Assembly: GCA_040389965.1 (NCBI GenBank)
Contig: JAZJZF010000013.1
Coordinates: 9,606-73,605 of the forward strand
Length of the DNA: 64,000 nucleotides
DNA from: UBA4416 sp040389965
GTDB lineage: Bacteria > Bacteroidota > Bacteroidia > B-17B0 > Aurantibacillaceae
Direction of reading: 5' to 3'
Below are positions 35,387 to 43,957 of the stretch, one piece after another (positions within the stretch are counted from its first letter, which is position 1; every line of letters starts with the position of its first letter). The position numbers were made by a program, and so were the translations under genes. The notes beneath the pieces were generated by a model, which did not search any database, was not told the origin of the DNA, and worked only from the letters and a program-made list of their open reading frames with translations.

Positions 35387-35902
35387 ATGGCCAGCGAATT
35401 AAAAAACCTATCCACCTTTGAGGGAACCGAGATCCCTGATGCATCTAACATGAAATTTGGCATTGTATGGGCCGAATGGAACCATAAAATAACGCATGCT
35501 TTAATGCAGGGCGCTTATGATACTTTACTAAAACATGGTGCAAAAGCAGAATCTATCATTGTTAAAACCGTTCCGGGAGCATTTGAACTGACTCTGGGTG
35601 CTCAATACATGGCTGAATCTACCAATGTAGATGCTGTTATTTGCGTTGGCTGCGTTATACAGGGCGATACAAAACACTTTGATTTTATTTGCGATGCCGT
35701 AGCCAAAGGCATTACTGATTTAAATATAAAGCATAATTTACCTTTTATATTTGGCGTATTAACTACAAATACCCAGGAGCAAGCCGAAGACCGTGCCGGT
35801 GGAAAACATGGTAATAAAGGCGATGAGGCAGCTGTGACAGCTATAAAAATGCTGGGATTAAAAAACAGCTTCGGAGCAAATAAAGGTAAAATAGGATTTT
35901 AA
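35387..35902 (+). CDS. ribH: 6,7-dimethyl-8-ribityllumazine synthase
   Basis: 171 residues from the ATG at 35387 (MASELKN), since the upstream ATG falls in a terminator. The enzyme joins 5-amino-6-ribitylaminouracil with 3,4-dihydroxy-2-butanone 4-phosphate in riboflavin synthesis and forms icosahedral or decameric shells. The active-site segment GCVIQGDTKHFDF (88-100) carries the catalytic His97; TVPGAFELTLGA and GVLTTNTQEQAEDRAG are also typical. It stands alone, with a convergent terminator downstream. Confidence 0.96.
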   Translation: MASELKNLSTFEGTEIPDASNMKFGIVWAEWNHKITHALMQGAYDTLLKHGAKAESIIVKTVPGAFELTLGAQYMAESTNVDAVICVGCVIQGDTKHFDFICDAVAKGITDLNIKHNLPFIFGVLTTNTQEQAEDRAGGKHGNKGDEAAVTAIKMLGLKNSFGANKGKIGF

Positions 35903-35914
35903 GAATTATTGAAT

Positions 35915-35944
35915 AGAGAAGCAGACTTAAAACTGTTTCTCTTT
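35915..35944. terminator. Convergent terminator between ribH and the barrel gene
   Basis: AGAGAAGCAG (35915-35924) pairs with CTGTTTCTCT (35933-35942), one wobble pair, followed by a short T-rich stretch. It lies between two converging genes. Confidence 0.65.
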
Positions 35945-35945
35945 C

Positions 35946-36785
35946 TTAAAACATAACGCCCAGCGTCATCGTTAACTGGCCTGTAAAGAAGTGATGACGG
36001 GCTTTTCCATTTCCTTTTCCTAAAACCAGACAGGTTGTGTAATCGGCAAAAGATCCTTTTCCCATAAATTCAAACACCCCGTATCTTAAAAATTCGGCCC
36101 TTACTCCTCCTTCAACACCAACAATCCAGCCTGCAACGTGCCATTTATTATTTAAACGTGTACCATAAATGGTAACATCCGTTCTGGGGAAAACAATTCC
36201 TGCGCCGGGCTTTGCGACGATTCCTAAATTAAATCGCTTAGAAGGATTATAGAGTTTCCAGCGTTTTACAAAATTAAGCATCCAGAAATTAGCCCCGTCT
36301 GTATGTTCAAAATGAACCAGGTTTCTGGGATCCAGAATCGTATCCTTATCTGTAAAAACACCATTAAAGGTGCCTTTGACGTGTACTTTTTGATAATCAT
36401 CCACCACATATTTAGCATGGTCGTAATTGATTTCAATACCAATATCCTGTTTATTATTAAAATAGTAACCTACCCTACCTACAAACTGAGGAATTGTAAT
36501 ATTGGCTACATCCTTAATTTTATCAAAGTCAGGTCTGTCGTGGGCTGTGGCGTTATAGATAGTAAAATCATAATCATGGTAACGCCCCGTTTCAGGATAA
36601 TACGTATTGGAATGATTCACAAAATGAATGGTACTTTTTGAAAAGGCACATTTGGTATAACCCCACATCAAATAAAACTTACCTTTTCTTTTTGAAGACA
36701 CAGTAGCAGAACTAACCGCTTCTGTTTGTGCCAGACCTGCCAGCTGGCTTAGTAAAATGAGCAGAAGAATGCTGAAACGTGTCAT
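35946..36785 (-). CDS. Outer-membrane beta-barrel-like protein
   Basis: 279 residues from the ATG at 36785, which overlaps the tsaE stop as ATGA; an earlier in-frame ATG at 36809 lies inside tsaE. Signal peptide MTRFSILLLILLSQLAGLAQ. The body has beta-barrel-type strands (KFYLMWGYTKCAFSKSTIHF, FVGRVGYYFNNKQDIGIEIN, GQLTMTLGVMF) and ends in Phe, as many barrels do. No family name is certain. Coupling to tsaE is by position and probably not functional. Confidence 0.65.
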   Translation of the reverse strand: MTRFSILLLILLSQLAGLAQTEAVSSATVSSKRKGKFYLMWGYTKCAFSKSTIHFVNHSNTYYPETGRYHDYDFTIYNATAHDRPDFDKIKDVANITIPQFVGRVGYYFNNKQDIGIEINYDHAKYVVDDYQKVHVKGTFNGVFTDKDTILDPRNLVHFEHTDGANFWMLNFVKRWKLYNPSKRFNLGIVAKPGAGIVFPRTDVTIYGTRLNNKWHVAGWIVGVEGGVRAEFLRYGVFEFMGKGSFADYTTCLVLGKGNGKARHHFFTGQLTMTLGVMF

Positions 36786-37210
36786 GACCCGGAAATAATT
36801 TCTGCGCAAATGTAACGAATATTTTTATTGACCTCAATACTAACTTTCACGTATGAATCAATCAACGGAAGGGCTAATTCGGGCCATTCAATAAACAAGT
36901 AGGCATCGCCGGTCATATACTCTTCAAAACCAATATCAAGTAATTCGAGTGATGATTTTAAGCGGTACAGATCGAAATGATAAACCTTATGATGTTCGCG
37001 TGTTACATATTCGTTCACAATAGAATATGTGGGGCTGCTCATCGTATCCACTACTTCTAAATAACGGCACACCGCTTTAATAAAAGTCGTTTTTCCGGCT
37101 CCCATAGGCGCTTCAAAAGCAAAAATGCGCTGTGTACCTGCATACTCCAGAAGTGCTTTAGCAGCAGCTGTATGTGATGCGGTATCAGAAATATCAAGCC
37201 TTAACGACAT
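36782..37210 (-). CDS. tsaE: tRNA threonylcarbamoyladenosine biosynthesis ATPase TsaE
   Basis: 142 residues. TsaE is the P-loop ATPase that works with TsaB and TsaD to make t6A at position 37 of ANN-decoding tRNAs. Walker A GAGKT is at 37-41 within FEAPMGAGKTTFIKAVCRYL; SSPTYSIVNEY and YHFDLYRL follow, and IEWPELA marks the C-terminal part. It lies 2 bases after the upstream gene and overlaps the barrel gene by 4 bases. Confidence 0.95.
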   Translation of the reverse strand: MSLRLDISDTASHTAAAKALLEYAGTQRIFAFEAPMGAGKTTFIKAVCRYLEVVDTMSSPTYSIVNEYVTREHHKVYHFDLYRLKSSLELLDIGFEEYMTGDAYLFIEWPELALPLIDSYVKVSIEVNKNIRYICAEIISGS

Positions 37211-37212
37211 AT

Positions 37213-38115
37213 TTATAGTCCGGTTATTTTATATAGGGTATTATAAAAAGTATCCTTATTTATTTTTTGCTTTTTGCCTGTTTGTAAATTCACTAAAGTC
37301 CACACATCCTTATTAACTATCAATGCTTTGTTTTGTTTTAAATAATAAAAGTATTCGCCTTGCATGCCATACAGATCTTTCTTTGCAGGACTTTCAATCA
37401 TAAATACTTCTTCGGGTTCATAAAGCTTATAAACATAGGTTCCTGCCGATGCAAATTCAATATGGTTCTTATTTTCGTAGAGGATATTGCCTTTATAATC
37501 TACTACTTCGTCGCTGAGCTTTTTATTAAAGATGGCGCTGCAACAATAAATAACGCTGTCTTTCACATTAAAGTGAATGTGTTTCTTCTCGCATTTTATA
37601 ATCGTTTTTCCACTGGTATCAATTAAACCTTTTGATCTTACAATTTCATGATCCCATTCTGTATAAATTTCGGTAATATAAAAACGGTTCAGTTCGCTTT
37701 GAAAAATATCGTCGAAACCCGCTGACAGCTGTTTCCCGCTTTTATGAAAAAGCCATACTTTATTGTTAAAGACTATTTTAAATACGTTTAAATCATTGAT
37801 ATAATTCAGTTTCAGCTCCTGCTGATCGGGAAATACGGAGATGCTATCAGTTTGTAGTCCGTTCTTTAATGCAATCCTTGTATTATTTTTTGTAATAAAA
37901 TAATAGTCAATGGTAGTCGTTTCTTCTCCTGTTAAGGGATTAATAACCGTACGAAGGGGATTTTTGTTACCTACCATGGCTACACTTCCACTCTTATCAA
38001 AAGCAAAAGCAGTATCGTATTGGGCTTTAATAGTAACAGAATTATTGACGGTATAGCCCCATTTGTTATTGGCACTATACACTACAGGGCTTTGAGCTTT
38101 TGCACACAGAACCAC
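37213..38115 (-). CDS. Secreted WG-repeat-like protein of unknown function; start uncertain
   Basis: 300 residues if the GTG at 38115 is used. The frame stays open upstream to a stop at about 38197 and encodes KLRLIKHLPCIAIVCLV before VLCAKAQS, a complete signal peptide, but no ATG, GTG or TTG precedes it; ATT at 38151 or ATC at 38166 would be needed, or the assembly has an indel (an out-of-frame ATG lies nearby). The mature part has WG-repeat-like units (NNKWGYTVNNSVTIKAQYDT, SKGLIDTSGKTIIKCEKK). Function unknown. It is in line with the DUF1573 genes upstream and tsaE downstream. Confidence 0.6.
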   Translation of the reverse strand: MVLCAKAQSPVVYSANNKWGYTVNNSVTIKAQYDTAFAFDKSGSVAMVGNKNPLRTVINPLTGEETTTIDYYFITKNNTRIALKNGLQTDSISVFPDQQELKLNYINDLNVFKIVFNNKVWLFHKSGKQLSAGFDDIFQSELNRFYITEIYTEWDHEIVRSKGLIDTSGKTIIKCEKKHIHFNVKDSVIYCCSAIFNKKLSDEVVDYKGNILYENKNHIEFASAGTYVYKLYEPEEVFMIESPAKKDLYGMQGEYFYYLKQNKALIVNKDVWTLVNLQTGKKQKINKDTFYNTLYKITGL

Positions 38116-38185
38116 TAAACAGACTATAGCTATACACGGTAAATGTTTAATGAGGCGTAATTTGATGGCATTAAAATTAATGATT

Positions 38186-38596
38186 TTATTGCAGCACTAC
38201 TCCTTTAAAACGGATATTTTGCTTCTGATTTTTGGCATTGGAGATAATTTCAACAACCCTATCCTGCCTGTCGTATACCGATTTGGTATCGAAGTACACA
38301 CGAATGGTATCTGTTTGTCCGGGTTTAACCATATATTTTGGGAAATCTACAGTAGTACAGGAGCACTCTGCCTTGGCTTCATAAATTTCGAGGGCTTCGG
38401 TGCCCATGTTGCTAAAAATGAACTCTACTTTTACAACTTCGCCTTTTTTGACAAAGCCAAACGATTTTTTAGTATCCTTAAACTTGAGTTTAGCTTGCGC
38501 ATGAGTAGTTATGGCTAAGGCAAGAAAAATCCCTAAATAAAAAACCCTTCCATTTCTGAAAGGGTTTTTACATAGATTGTTTAGTTTATTTTCCAT
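38186..38596 (-). CDS. DUF1573 secreted protein (third of a tandem set)
   Basis: 136 residues from the ATG at 38596, which overlaps the end of the preceding DUF1573 gene by 11 bases. The first 20 residues are encoded by sequence that also forms a terminator-like hairpin (38539-38569); the secretion signal (VFYLGIFLALAITTHAQAK) lies after it, with no later ATG. The DUF1573 Ig-like (ASH-type) domain is seen in VKVEFIFSNMGTEALEIYEA, the conserved ECSCTTVDFP and GVV at the end. DUF1573 proteins are common exported proteins of Bacteroidota with no settled function. Confidence 0.75.
   Translation of the reverse strand: MENKLNNLCKNPFRNGRVFYLGIFLALAITTHAQAKLKFKDTKKSFGFVKKGEVVKVEFIFSNMGTEALEIYEAKAECSCTTVDFPKYMVKPGQTDTIRVYFDTKSVYDRQDRVVEIISNAKNQKQNIRFKGVVLQ
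38539..38569 (-). terminator. Terminator-like hairpin inside the start of the third DUF1573 gene
   Basis: On the minus strand AAAAACCCTT (38569-38560) pairs with AAGGGTTTTT (38549-38540), with a T run after it. It lies 17 bases downstream of the second DUF1573 stop, yet within the reading frame of the third. It could end most transcripts before the third gene (attenuation). Confidence 0.7.
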
Positions 38597-39044
38597 CTGC
38601 CGGTGCAGGAGCTACAGGTGCAGCTTCAACCACACCTTTAATTTTAACTACTTTGCTAGGCTCTTTTGAGTTTGATGTAACCGTTACATTTTTTTCGAAA
38701 GGGCCAGGGCGTTTAGTATCATATTTTACTCTGATTACTGCTGATTTTCCCGGTAAAATTGGTTCCTGTGGCCAACCTGGTTTTCCATCAATGGTTGTAG
38801 ATGTACAGCCGCATTGTCCCTGAACGTTAGAAATGGTTAAAGGAGATTTACCAACGTTTTTAACTTTAAATTCTCTTACACCGTTTGCATCAAATTTTAC
38901 AGTTCCGTAATCCAATACTTCATTATCAAATTGCATAACCGGGGCATTAGGATCGATACTTGGAACTACTGAACCACCTTCTTGTGCATTTGCTGCAAAC
39001 CCTAATCCTAAGAATAATGCTACAGCTGCTAGTACTTTTTTCAT
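38586..39044 (-). CDS. DUF1573 secreted protein (second of a tandem set)
   Basis: 152 residues with signal peptide MKKVLAAVALFLGLGFAANAQ. One DUF1573 domain: FDNEVLDYGTVKFDANGVRE, then FKVKNVGKSPLTISNVQGQC followed by GCTST, and ILPGKSAVIRVKYDTKRPG. It ends with a short Ala/Pro tail. Spacing to the first DUF1573 gene is 34 bases, and it overlaps the third by 11 bases. It is similar throughout to its neighbours, which points to tandem duplication. Confidence 0.9.
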   Translation of the reverse strand: MKKVLAAVALFLGLGFAANAQEGGSVVPSIDPNAPVMQFDNEVLDYGTVKFDANGVREFKVKNVGKSPLTISNVQGQCGCTSTTIDGKPGWPQEPILPGKSAVIRVKYDTKRPGPFEKNVTVTSNSKEPSKVVKIKGVVEAAPVAPAPADGK

Positions 39045-39078
39045 GTTATTTAGTTTAATTTATTTAAGGAAGCGTTAA

Positions 39079-39582
39079 TTATTTTTTTTCTAAAGGAGCA
39101 CCTTGAGAAGGTGTGTTTGTAGGAAATGCTTCTTCTACCGGTTTAGCAGCAATGTTTCCTTTAATTTGTAAGGTTTGCATACCAGACTTAGCATTAGATT
39201 GCACGCTAACAGATTTGCTGATAGGTCCTACTCTGTTTGAATCGTATTTTACTTTGATTTCTCCTGATTTTCCAGGTAAAATTGGATCTTTAGGGCATTG
39301 AGGTACTGTACATCCGCAAGAACCCTGGCACATAGTGATAATTAATGGCTCTTTACCGGTATTTTTAAATTTAAATACGCACTCGCCATTATCGCCTTGC
39401 ATAATGTTACCATAGTCATGAACCATTTTATCAAATTTAATTTCGGCAGTACTTGTTGGAGCTGTAGTTGATGTAGCTGCTGCCCCGTGGTTATGACCGT
39501 CGTTTGCACTATGGCCTTCCTGTGCAATTGATAAAGTGCTTAATGAAGCTAAAAATCCGAGGGTAAAAATTAGTTTTTTCAT
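39079..39582 (-). CDS. DUF1573 secreted protein (first of a tandem set) with His-rich N-terminus
   Basis: 167 residues with signal peptide MKKLIFTLGFLASLSTLSIAQ. The mature start is EGHSANDGHNHGAAA, a His-rich stretch, followed by a Thr/Ala linker and the DUF1573 domain (FDKMVHDYGNIMQGDNGECV, GSCGCTVPQCP, ILPGKSGEIKVKYDSNRVG). Two extra Cys in VPQCP and GECV set it apart from the next gene. The His and Cys clusters suggest metal binding, but nothing proves it. It is divergent from valS. Confidence 0.9.
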   Translation of the reverse strand: MKKLIFTLGFLASLSTLSIAQEGHSANDGHNHGAAATSTTAPTSTAEIKFDKMVHDYGNIMQGDNGECVFKFKNTGKEPLIITMCQGSCGCTVPQCPKDPILPGKSGEIKVKYDSNRVGPISKSVSVQSNAKSGMQTLQIKGNIAAKPVEEAFPTNTPSQGAPLEKK

Positions 39583-39667
39583 TTTGTATTATTTTACGTT
39601 TTAGTTGTGTTTAAAATTATTTCCAATATCGTGCCATAAAGATAGCTTACACCTAGTTTACTTTATG

Positions 39668-39675
39668 TATTTTTG
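39668..39675 (+). promoter_or_regulatory. -7 promoter box for valS
   Basis: TATTTTTG, a match to TAnnTTTG, 31 bases before the valS start. No clear -33 TTTG is seen. Confidence 0.4.
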
Positions 39676-39706
39676 CGAAATTTAACAAAAATACTAATAC
39701 GACAAG

Positions 39707-42355
39707 ATGGAAATCGAAAAAACATATAATTCAGCCAAAGCAGAACAAACCTGGTACCAATACTGGCTTGATCATAAATTCTTTAAATCAACGCCTGACC
39801 ACCGCACTCCCTATACCATTGTCATCCCTCCACCTAATGTGACGGGTGTATTGCACATGGGGCATATGCTTAATAACACCATACAGGATGTATTAATTCG
39901 CCGGGCGCGTATGCTTGGTTATAATGCCTGCTGGGTTCCGGGTACCGACCATGCCAGTATTGCAACTGAGGCAAAAGTAGTGTCTTTACTTAAAGAAAAA
40001 GGAATTAATAAAACGGATTTGAGTCGCGAAGATTTTTTAGCGCATGCCTGGGACTGGAAAGAAAAATACGGAGGTATTATTTTAGAGCAGCTTAAAAAAC
40101 TGGGAGCAAGCTGCGACTGGGACAGAACACGCTTTACCATGGAAGAAGGCCTGAGCGAAGCTGTTATTGATGTATTTGTTGATCTTTATAATAAAGGAAA
40201 GATATACCGTGGGGTTCGTATGGTAAACTGGGATCCGCAGGGTTTAACGGCTGTAAGTGATGAAGAGGTAATTCATAAAGAATCGGCAGGTAAGCTGGTA
40301 TATGTAAAATATAAAATAGAAGGAACAGGTGATTTTATTACAGTAGCCACTACCCGCCCTGAAACCATTATGGGAGATACGGCAGTATGTGTTAACCCTA
40401 CAGATGAACGTTATGCTCACTTGAAAGGAAAAAATGTGATTGTTCCGGTTGTAAACCGTGTAGTACCAATTATTTTTGATGACTATGTTGATGCCGCTTT
40501 TGGTACAGGTGCTTTAAAAGTAACGCCTGCACACGATATCAATGACTTTAATTTAGGTCAAAAACATAAATTACCGACCATTGACGCACTTAATCCAAAC
40601 GGAACTATTAGCGAAGCTGCCGGCGCGTATGTTGGCATGGATCGTTTTGCCTGTCGTAAACAAATCATTATTGATTTAACGGAGCAAGGCTTAGTTGAAA
40701 AAATAGAAGAAATAAAAAATAAAGTTGGTTATAGCGAACGTACAAACGCCGTAATAGAGCCACGTTTAAGTATGCAATGGTTCCTTAAAATGGAAGAGGT
40801 AAGCAAACCTGCATTGGATGCTGTAGTGAGCGGTGATGTGAAACTGATCCCTGAAAAATTCATCAATACCTATAAGCATTGGATGGAAAATGTACACGAT
40901 TGGTGTATTAGCCGCCAGTTATGGTGGGGCCAACGTATTCCGGCCTGGTATGATGGGCTGGGAAATACAGTGGTTGCTAAAGATTTTAATGAAGCTGTCA
41001 TTAAATTTGAAGAAAAATTTGGAGTTATTGTCATTGAAGAAAAACAAATTAAACAGGATGAGGATGTATTGGATACCTGGTTCTCTTCGTGGTTGTGGCC
41101 TTTAACGGTTTTTGATCCTAAAATTGTACAAAATGGCTGGGATAAAGCCAATGAAGATTTAAAATATTATTACCCTACTAACGATCTGGTAACTGCCCCT
41201 GAGATTTTATTTTTCTGGGTAGCGCGTATGATCATTGCGGGTAAAGAATACACAGGGCAAAAACCCTTTACGAATGTTTATTTAACCGGTATTGTAAGAG
41301 ATAAGCAAGGTCGTAAAATGAGTAAAAGTCTTGGTAATTCACCCGATCCACTCGATCTTATTGAAAGATACGGAGCTGATGGCGTTCGTGTTGGTATGTT
41401 ATTGTGCTCACCTGCAGGCAATGATTTAATGTTTGATGAAAGCTATTGTGAGCAGGGCCGTAATTTTGCCAATAAAGTTTGGAATGCTTTCCGTTTAATT
41501 AAAGGCTTTGTGGTAGATGATTCAATAGAGGCTCCACAATCCTCTAAGGCGGCCATTACATGGTTCGAAAATAAACTCTCCGAGCAATTGGAGATCATTA
41601 ATGATCATTATTCGAAATACAGAATGAGTGATGCTTTAATGACGACTTATAAATTAGTATGGGATGATTTTTGTGCATGGTATCTGGAAGCTATTAAGCC
41701 TGATTTTGTTGATGGAAAAGCACTTCCGATTGATAAAGCAACTTACGATGCTACTATTGGTTACCTGGAATCTTTATTAAAAATTATGCACCCCTGGATG
41801 CCTTTTATTACAGAGGAAATCTGGCATTTATTAAAAGAACGTGGCGAAAAAGAGTGTGTTATTGTTGCTGAATGGCCAAAAGTAAAAGCAGAACTTGATC
41901 ATAGACAATTAGTTGAATTTGAAGTAAGTAAAGAGTTAGTAGCTACTGTAAGAAATGTTAGAGCTCAGAAACAATTATCTCCTAAAGAGAAACTGGAAGT
42001 AATTGAAAAATCGGAAGCTACACGCTCTTATTTTGACGAAACGATCAAGAAACTGGCAAACCTGTCTGCTTTTTCGTATACAAAAGAAAAGGTAGAAGGC
42101 GCGTTCTCTTTCCAGATTAAAACCACTGAATTTTATATTCCTTTGGCCAGCAGCCTCAATAAAGAAGAGGAAATTGTGCGGTTAACGAAAGATCTTGAGT
42201 ATAATCAAGGGTTTTTAAAATCGGTGCAGATAAAGTTAGCCAACGAAAAATTTGTATCGAACGCCAAGCCTGAAATTATAGCCAGCGAACGCAAAAAAGA
42301 AAGTGATGCTTTGTCAAAAATTAAAACGATAGAAGAACAATTAAAATCACTTTAA
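39707..42355 (+). CDS. valS: Valyl-tRNA synthetase
   Basis: 882 residues, full length. It charges tRNA-Val and edits Thr-tRNA-Val. The class I signatures are the HIGH-type HMGH at 50-53 and KMSKS at 537-541; the editing domain lies between (VATTRPETIMGDTAVCVNP), and WCISRQLWWGQRIPAWY, DTWFSSWLWPL and the anticodon-binding domain follow. The C-terminus has the coiled-coil tRNA-binding arm (EEEIVRLTKDLEYNQGFLKS). Single gene. Confidence 0.98.
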   Translation: MEIEKTYNSAKAEQTWYQYWLDHKFFKSTPDHRTPYTIVIPPPNVTGVLHMGHMLNNTIQDVLIRRARMLGYNACWVPGTDHASIATEAKVVSLLKEKGINKTDLSREDFLAHAWDWKEKYGGIILEQLKKLGASCDWDRTRFTMEEGLSEAVIDVFVDLYNKGKIYRGVRMVNWDPQGLTAVSDEEVIHKESAGKLVYVKYKIEGTGDFITVATTRPETIMGDTAVCVNPTDERYAHLKGKNVIVPVVNRVVPIIFDDYVDAAFGTGALKVTPAHDINDFNLGQKHKLPTIDALNPNGTISEAAGAYVGMDRFACRKQIIIDLTEQGLVEKIEEIKNKVGYSERTNAVIEPRLSMQWFLKMEEVSKPALDAVVSGDVKLIPEKFINTYKHWMENVHDWCISRQLWWGQRIPAWYDGLGNTVVAKDFNEAVIKFEEKFGVIVIEEKQIKQDEDVLDTWFSSWLWPLTVFDPKIVQNGWDKANEDLKYYYPTNDLVTAPEILFFWVARMIIAGKEYTGQKPFTNVYLTGIVRDKQGRKMSKSLGNSPDPLDLIERYGADGVRVGMLLCSPAGNDLMFDESYCEQGRNFANKVWNAFRLIKGFVVDDSIEAPQSSKAAITWFENKLSEQLEIINDHYSKYRMSDALMTTYKLVWDDFCAWYLEAIKPDFVDGKALPIDKATYDATIGYLESLLKIMHPWMPFITEEIWHLLKERGEKECVIVAEWPKVKAELDHRQLVEFEVSKELVATVRNVRAQKQLSPKEKLEVIEKSEATRSYFDETIKKLANLSAFSYTKEKVEGAFSFQIKTTEFYIPLASSLNKEEEIVRLTKDLEYNQGFLKSVQIKLANEKFVSNAKPEIIASERKKESDALSKIKTIEEQLKSL

Positions 42356-42553
42356 TTCGTTGGAATAATCGGGTCATAAGGTTAAGTGATTTCGATGAAT
42401 TAAGTTATTTATCATACAAATGTGCTTTTATGTCCATTTATTTTAAATTTTATTAACTAAATACTCATGTATAGTGTTTGTTAAAATTGGAATAATACTT
42501 AATTTCACGATTTGTTAACATAAACTTATCCCCAAGTTTTTAGTACATTCTTT

Positions 42554-43894
42554 ATGAAATACTTATTGTCTTTAAATTTATTTGGGGAACTTATCATCAT
42601 AAGCTTGAGCCTGCTTTTTATTGGAGAGCTTTTTGCGCAGGCAGATATTCTTATTTTTTGTAATGTATTATGGCTTATCGGCACTTTTATTACCGAAAAC
42701 TATTATATAAACCGTTTACCGGGGGTATTAATTAACGTTATTAATTTAGCCAAGTATTTTGCGGTTTATTACCTGATCATATTTTTATATGCCAAATTAT
42801 TTCATGAAGCAGATTTTTCGAATTACGGATTGATCCGATTTTCTGTTTTACTGTTTATATTTCTTTTGTTATGGAGAAGTTTCGTGTTCTTTTTGATAAA
42901 ACAAACTTTTAAAACCTCCAAGAGTAAGCAACAAATCATTATTGTTGGTGTAAGTGTGAATAGTGTCCATTTAAAGGAGTTTATTGATACCAGGCCGCAA
43001 TACGGGATCAACGTATTAGGTTTTTTCTCTGAAAAAATGCACGATAAAGTAAATGTTATTGGCAATTATGATGATGTGATGGCATTTTGTATGAAACACA
43101 ATGTTTCAGAAATAATTTGCTCAATGGACAAGGTAAGTAAGGAATACCTTTCTAATTTAATTGATTTTGCTGAAAACAACCTGATTACAATACGTATTAT
43201 CCCTGATTCTTCAGGGGTATTTGGCCGTAATTTTGTAACCACTTTCCTGGAGTATATTCCTTTACTGGCATTACGTAAGAATCCTTTCGACGAGGTATCG
43301 AACAAATTAATTAAACGGATCTTCGATATTGTTTTTTCTTTGTTTGTTATTGTGTTTATTTTATCGTGGTTGTTTCCGGTTATTGCCATTCTTATTTTGC
43401 TTGATTCAAAAGGGCCTGTTCTTTTTTCACAGGAACGCACAGGCTTATTAAACAAACCCTTTAAGTGTTTAAAGTTTAGGACAATGATTGTAAACCCTAA
43501 TGCTAATTTAATGCAGGCTCAAAGGCATGACCCCCGCGTGACCAAATTTGGAGCATTTTTGCGTAAGACTAGCCTTGATGAACTACCTCAGTTTTTTAAT
43601 GTATTATGGGGAACGATGTCGGTTGTTGGTCCGAGACCACATATGCTCAAACATACTGAAGAATATTCTCAGTTGGTTGATAAATACATGGTAAGGCATT
43701 TAATAAAGCCTGGAATTACAGGTTTATCGCAGGTTATGGGCTATCGAGGAGAAACGCAACACGATTTGTATTTAATGAAAATGCGTGTGAGAATGGATCG
43801 TTTTTATATTGAAAACTGGTCGTTTTACCTTGACCTGAAGGTTGTTTATGCTACTGTGTTTTCAATATTTAACTCTAAGAAAAATGTGTATTAG
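42554..43894 (+). CDS. Polyprenyl-phosphate sugar phosphotransferase (WcaJ-like), initiates the glycan
   Basis: 446 residues. It has four or five N-terminal membrane segments, a CoA-binding/NAD-like middle domain (about 130-235), another membrane segment (about 255-280) and the catalytic domain. The motifs KCLKFRTM, RKTSLDELPQFFNVLWG and GTMSVVGPRPHM are those of the bacterial sugar transferase family, which moves a sugar phosphate to undecaprenyl phosphate. It opens the polysaccharide locus (42.5-54.7 kb). The sugar is not known. Confidence 0.92.
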   Translation: MKYLLSLNLFGELIIISLSLLFIGELFAQADILIFCNVLWLIGTFITENYYINRLPGVLINVINLAKYFAVYYLIIFLYAKLFHEADFSNYGLIRFSVLLFIFLLLWRSFVFFLIKQTFKTSKSKQQIIIVGVSVNSVHLKEFIDTRPQYGINVLGFFSEKMHDKVNVIGNYDDVMAFCMKHNVSEIICSMDKVSKEYLSNLIDFAENNLITIRIIPDSSGVFGRNFVTTFLEYIPLLALRKNPFDEVSNKLIKRIFDIVFSLFVIVFILSWLFPVIAILILLDSKGPVLFSQERTGLLNKPFKCLKFRTMIVNPNANLMQAQRHDPRVTKFGAFLRKTSLDELPQFFNVLWGTMSVVGPRPHMLKHTEEYSQLVDKYMVRHLIKPGITGLSQVMGYRGETQHDLYLMKMRVRMDRFYIENWSFYLDLKVVYATVFSIFNSKKNVY

Positions 43895-43957
43895 TTTATG
43901 AAATAACTGCTATTTTGTTAAATTAATATTTCTATTTTTAGGTTCTACATTAATCTA

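Noticed and set aside
36303..36641. Plus-strand frame of 112 codons
   Set aside because: Antisense of the barrel gene, hydrophobic by chance, no promoter or family.
36786..36809. Upstream ATG for the barrel protein
   Set aside because: It adds eight residues within tsaE; the ATGA overlap and signal peptide favour 36785.
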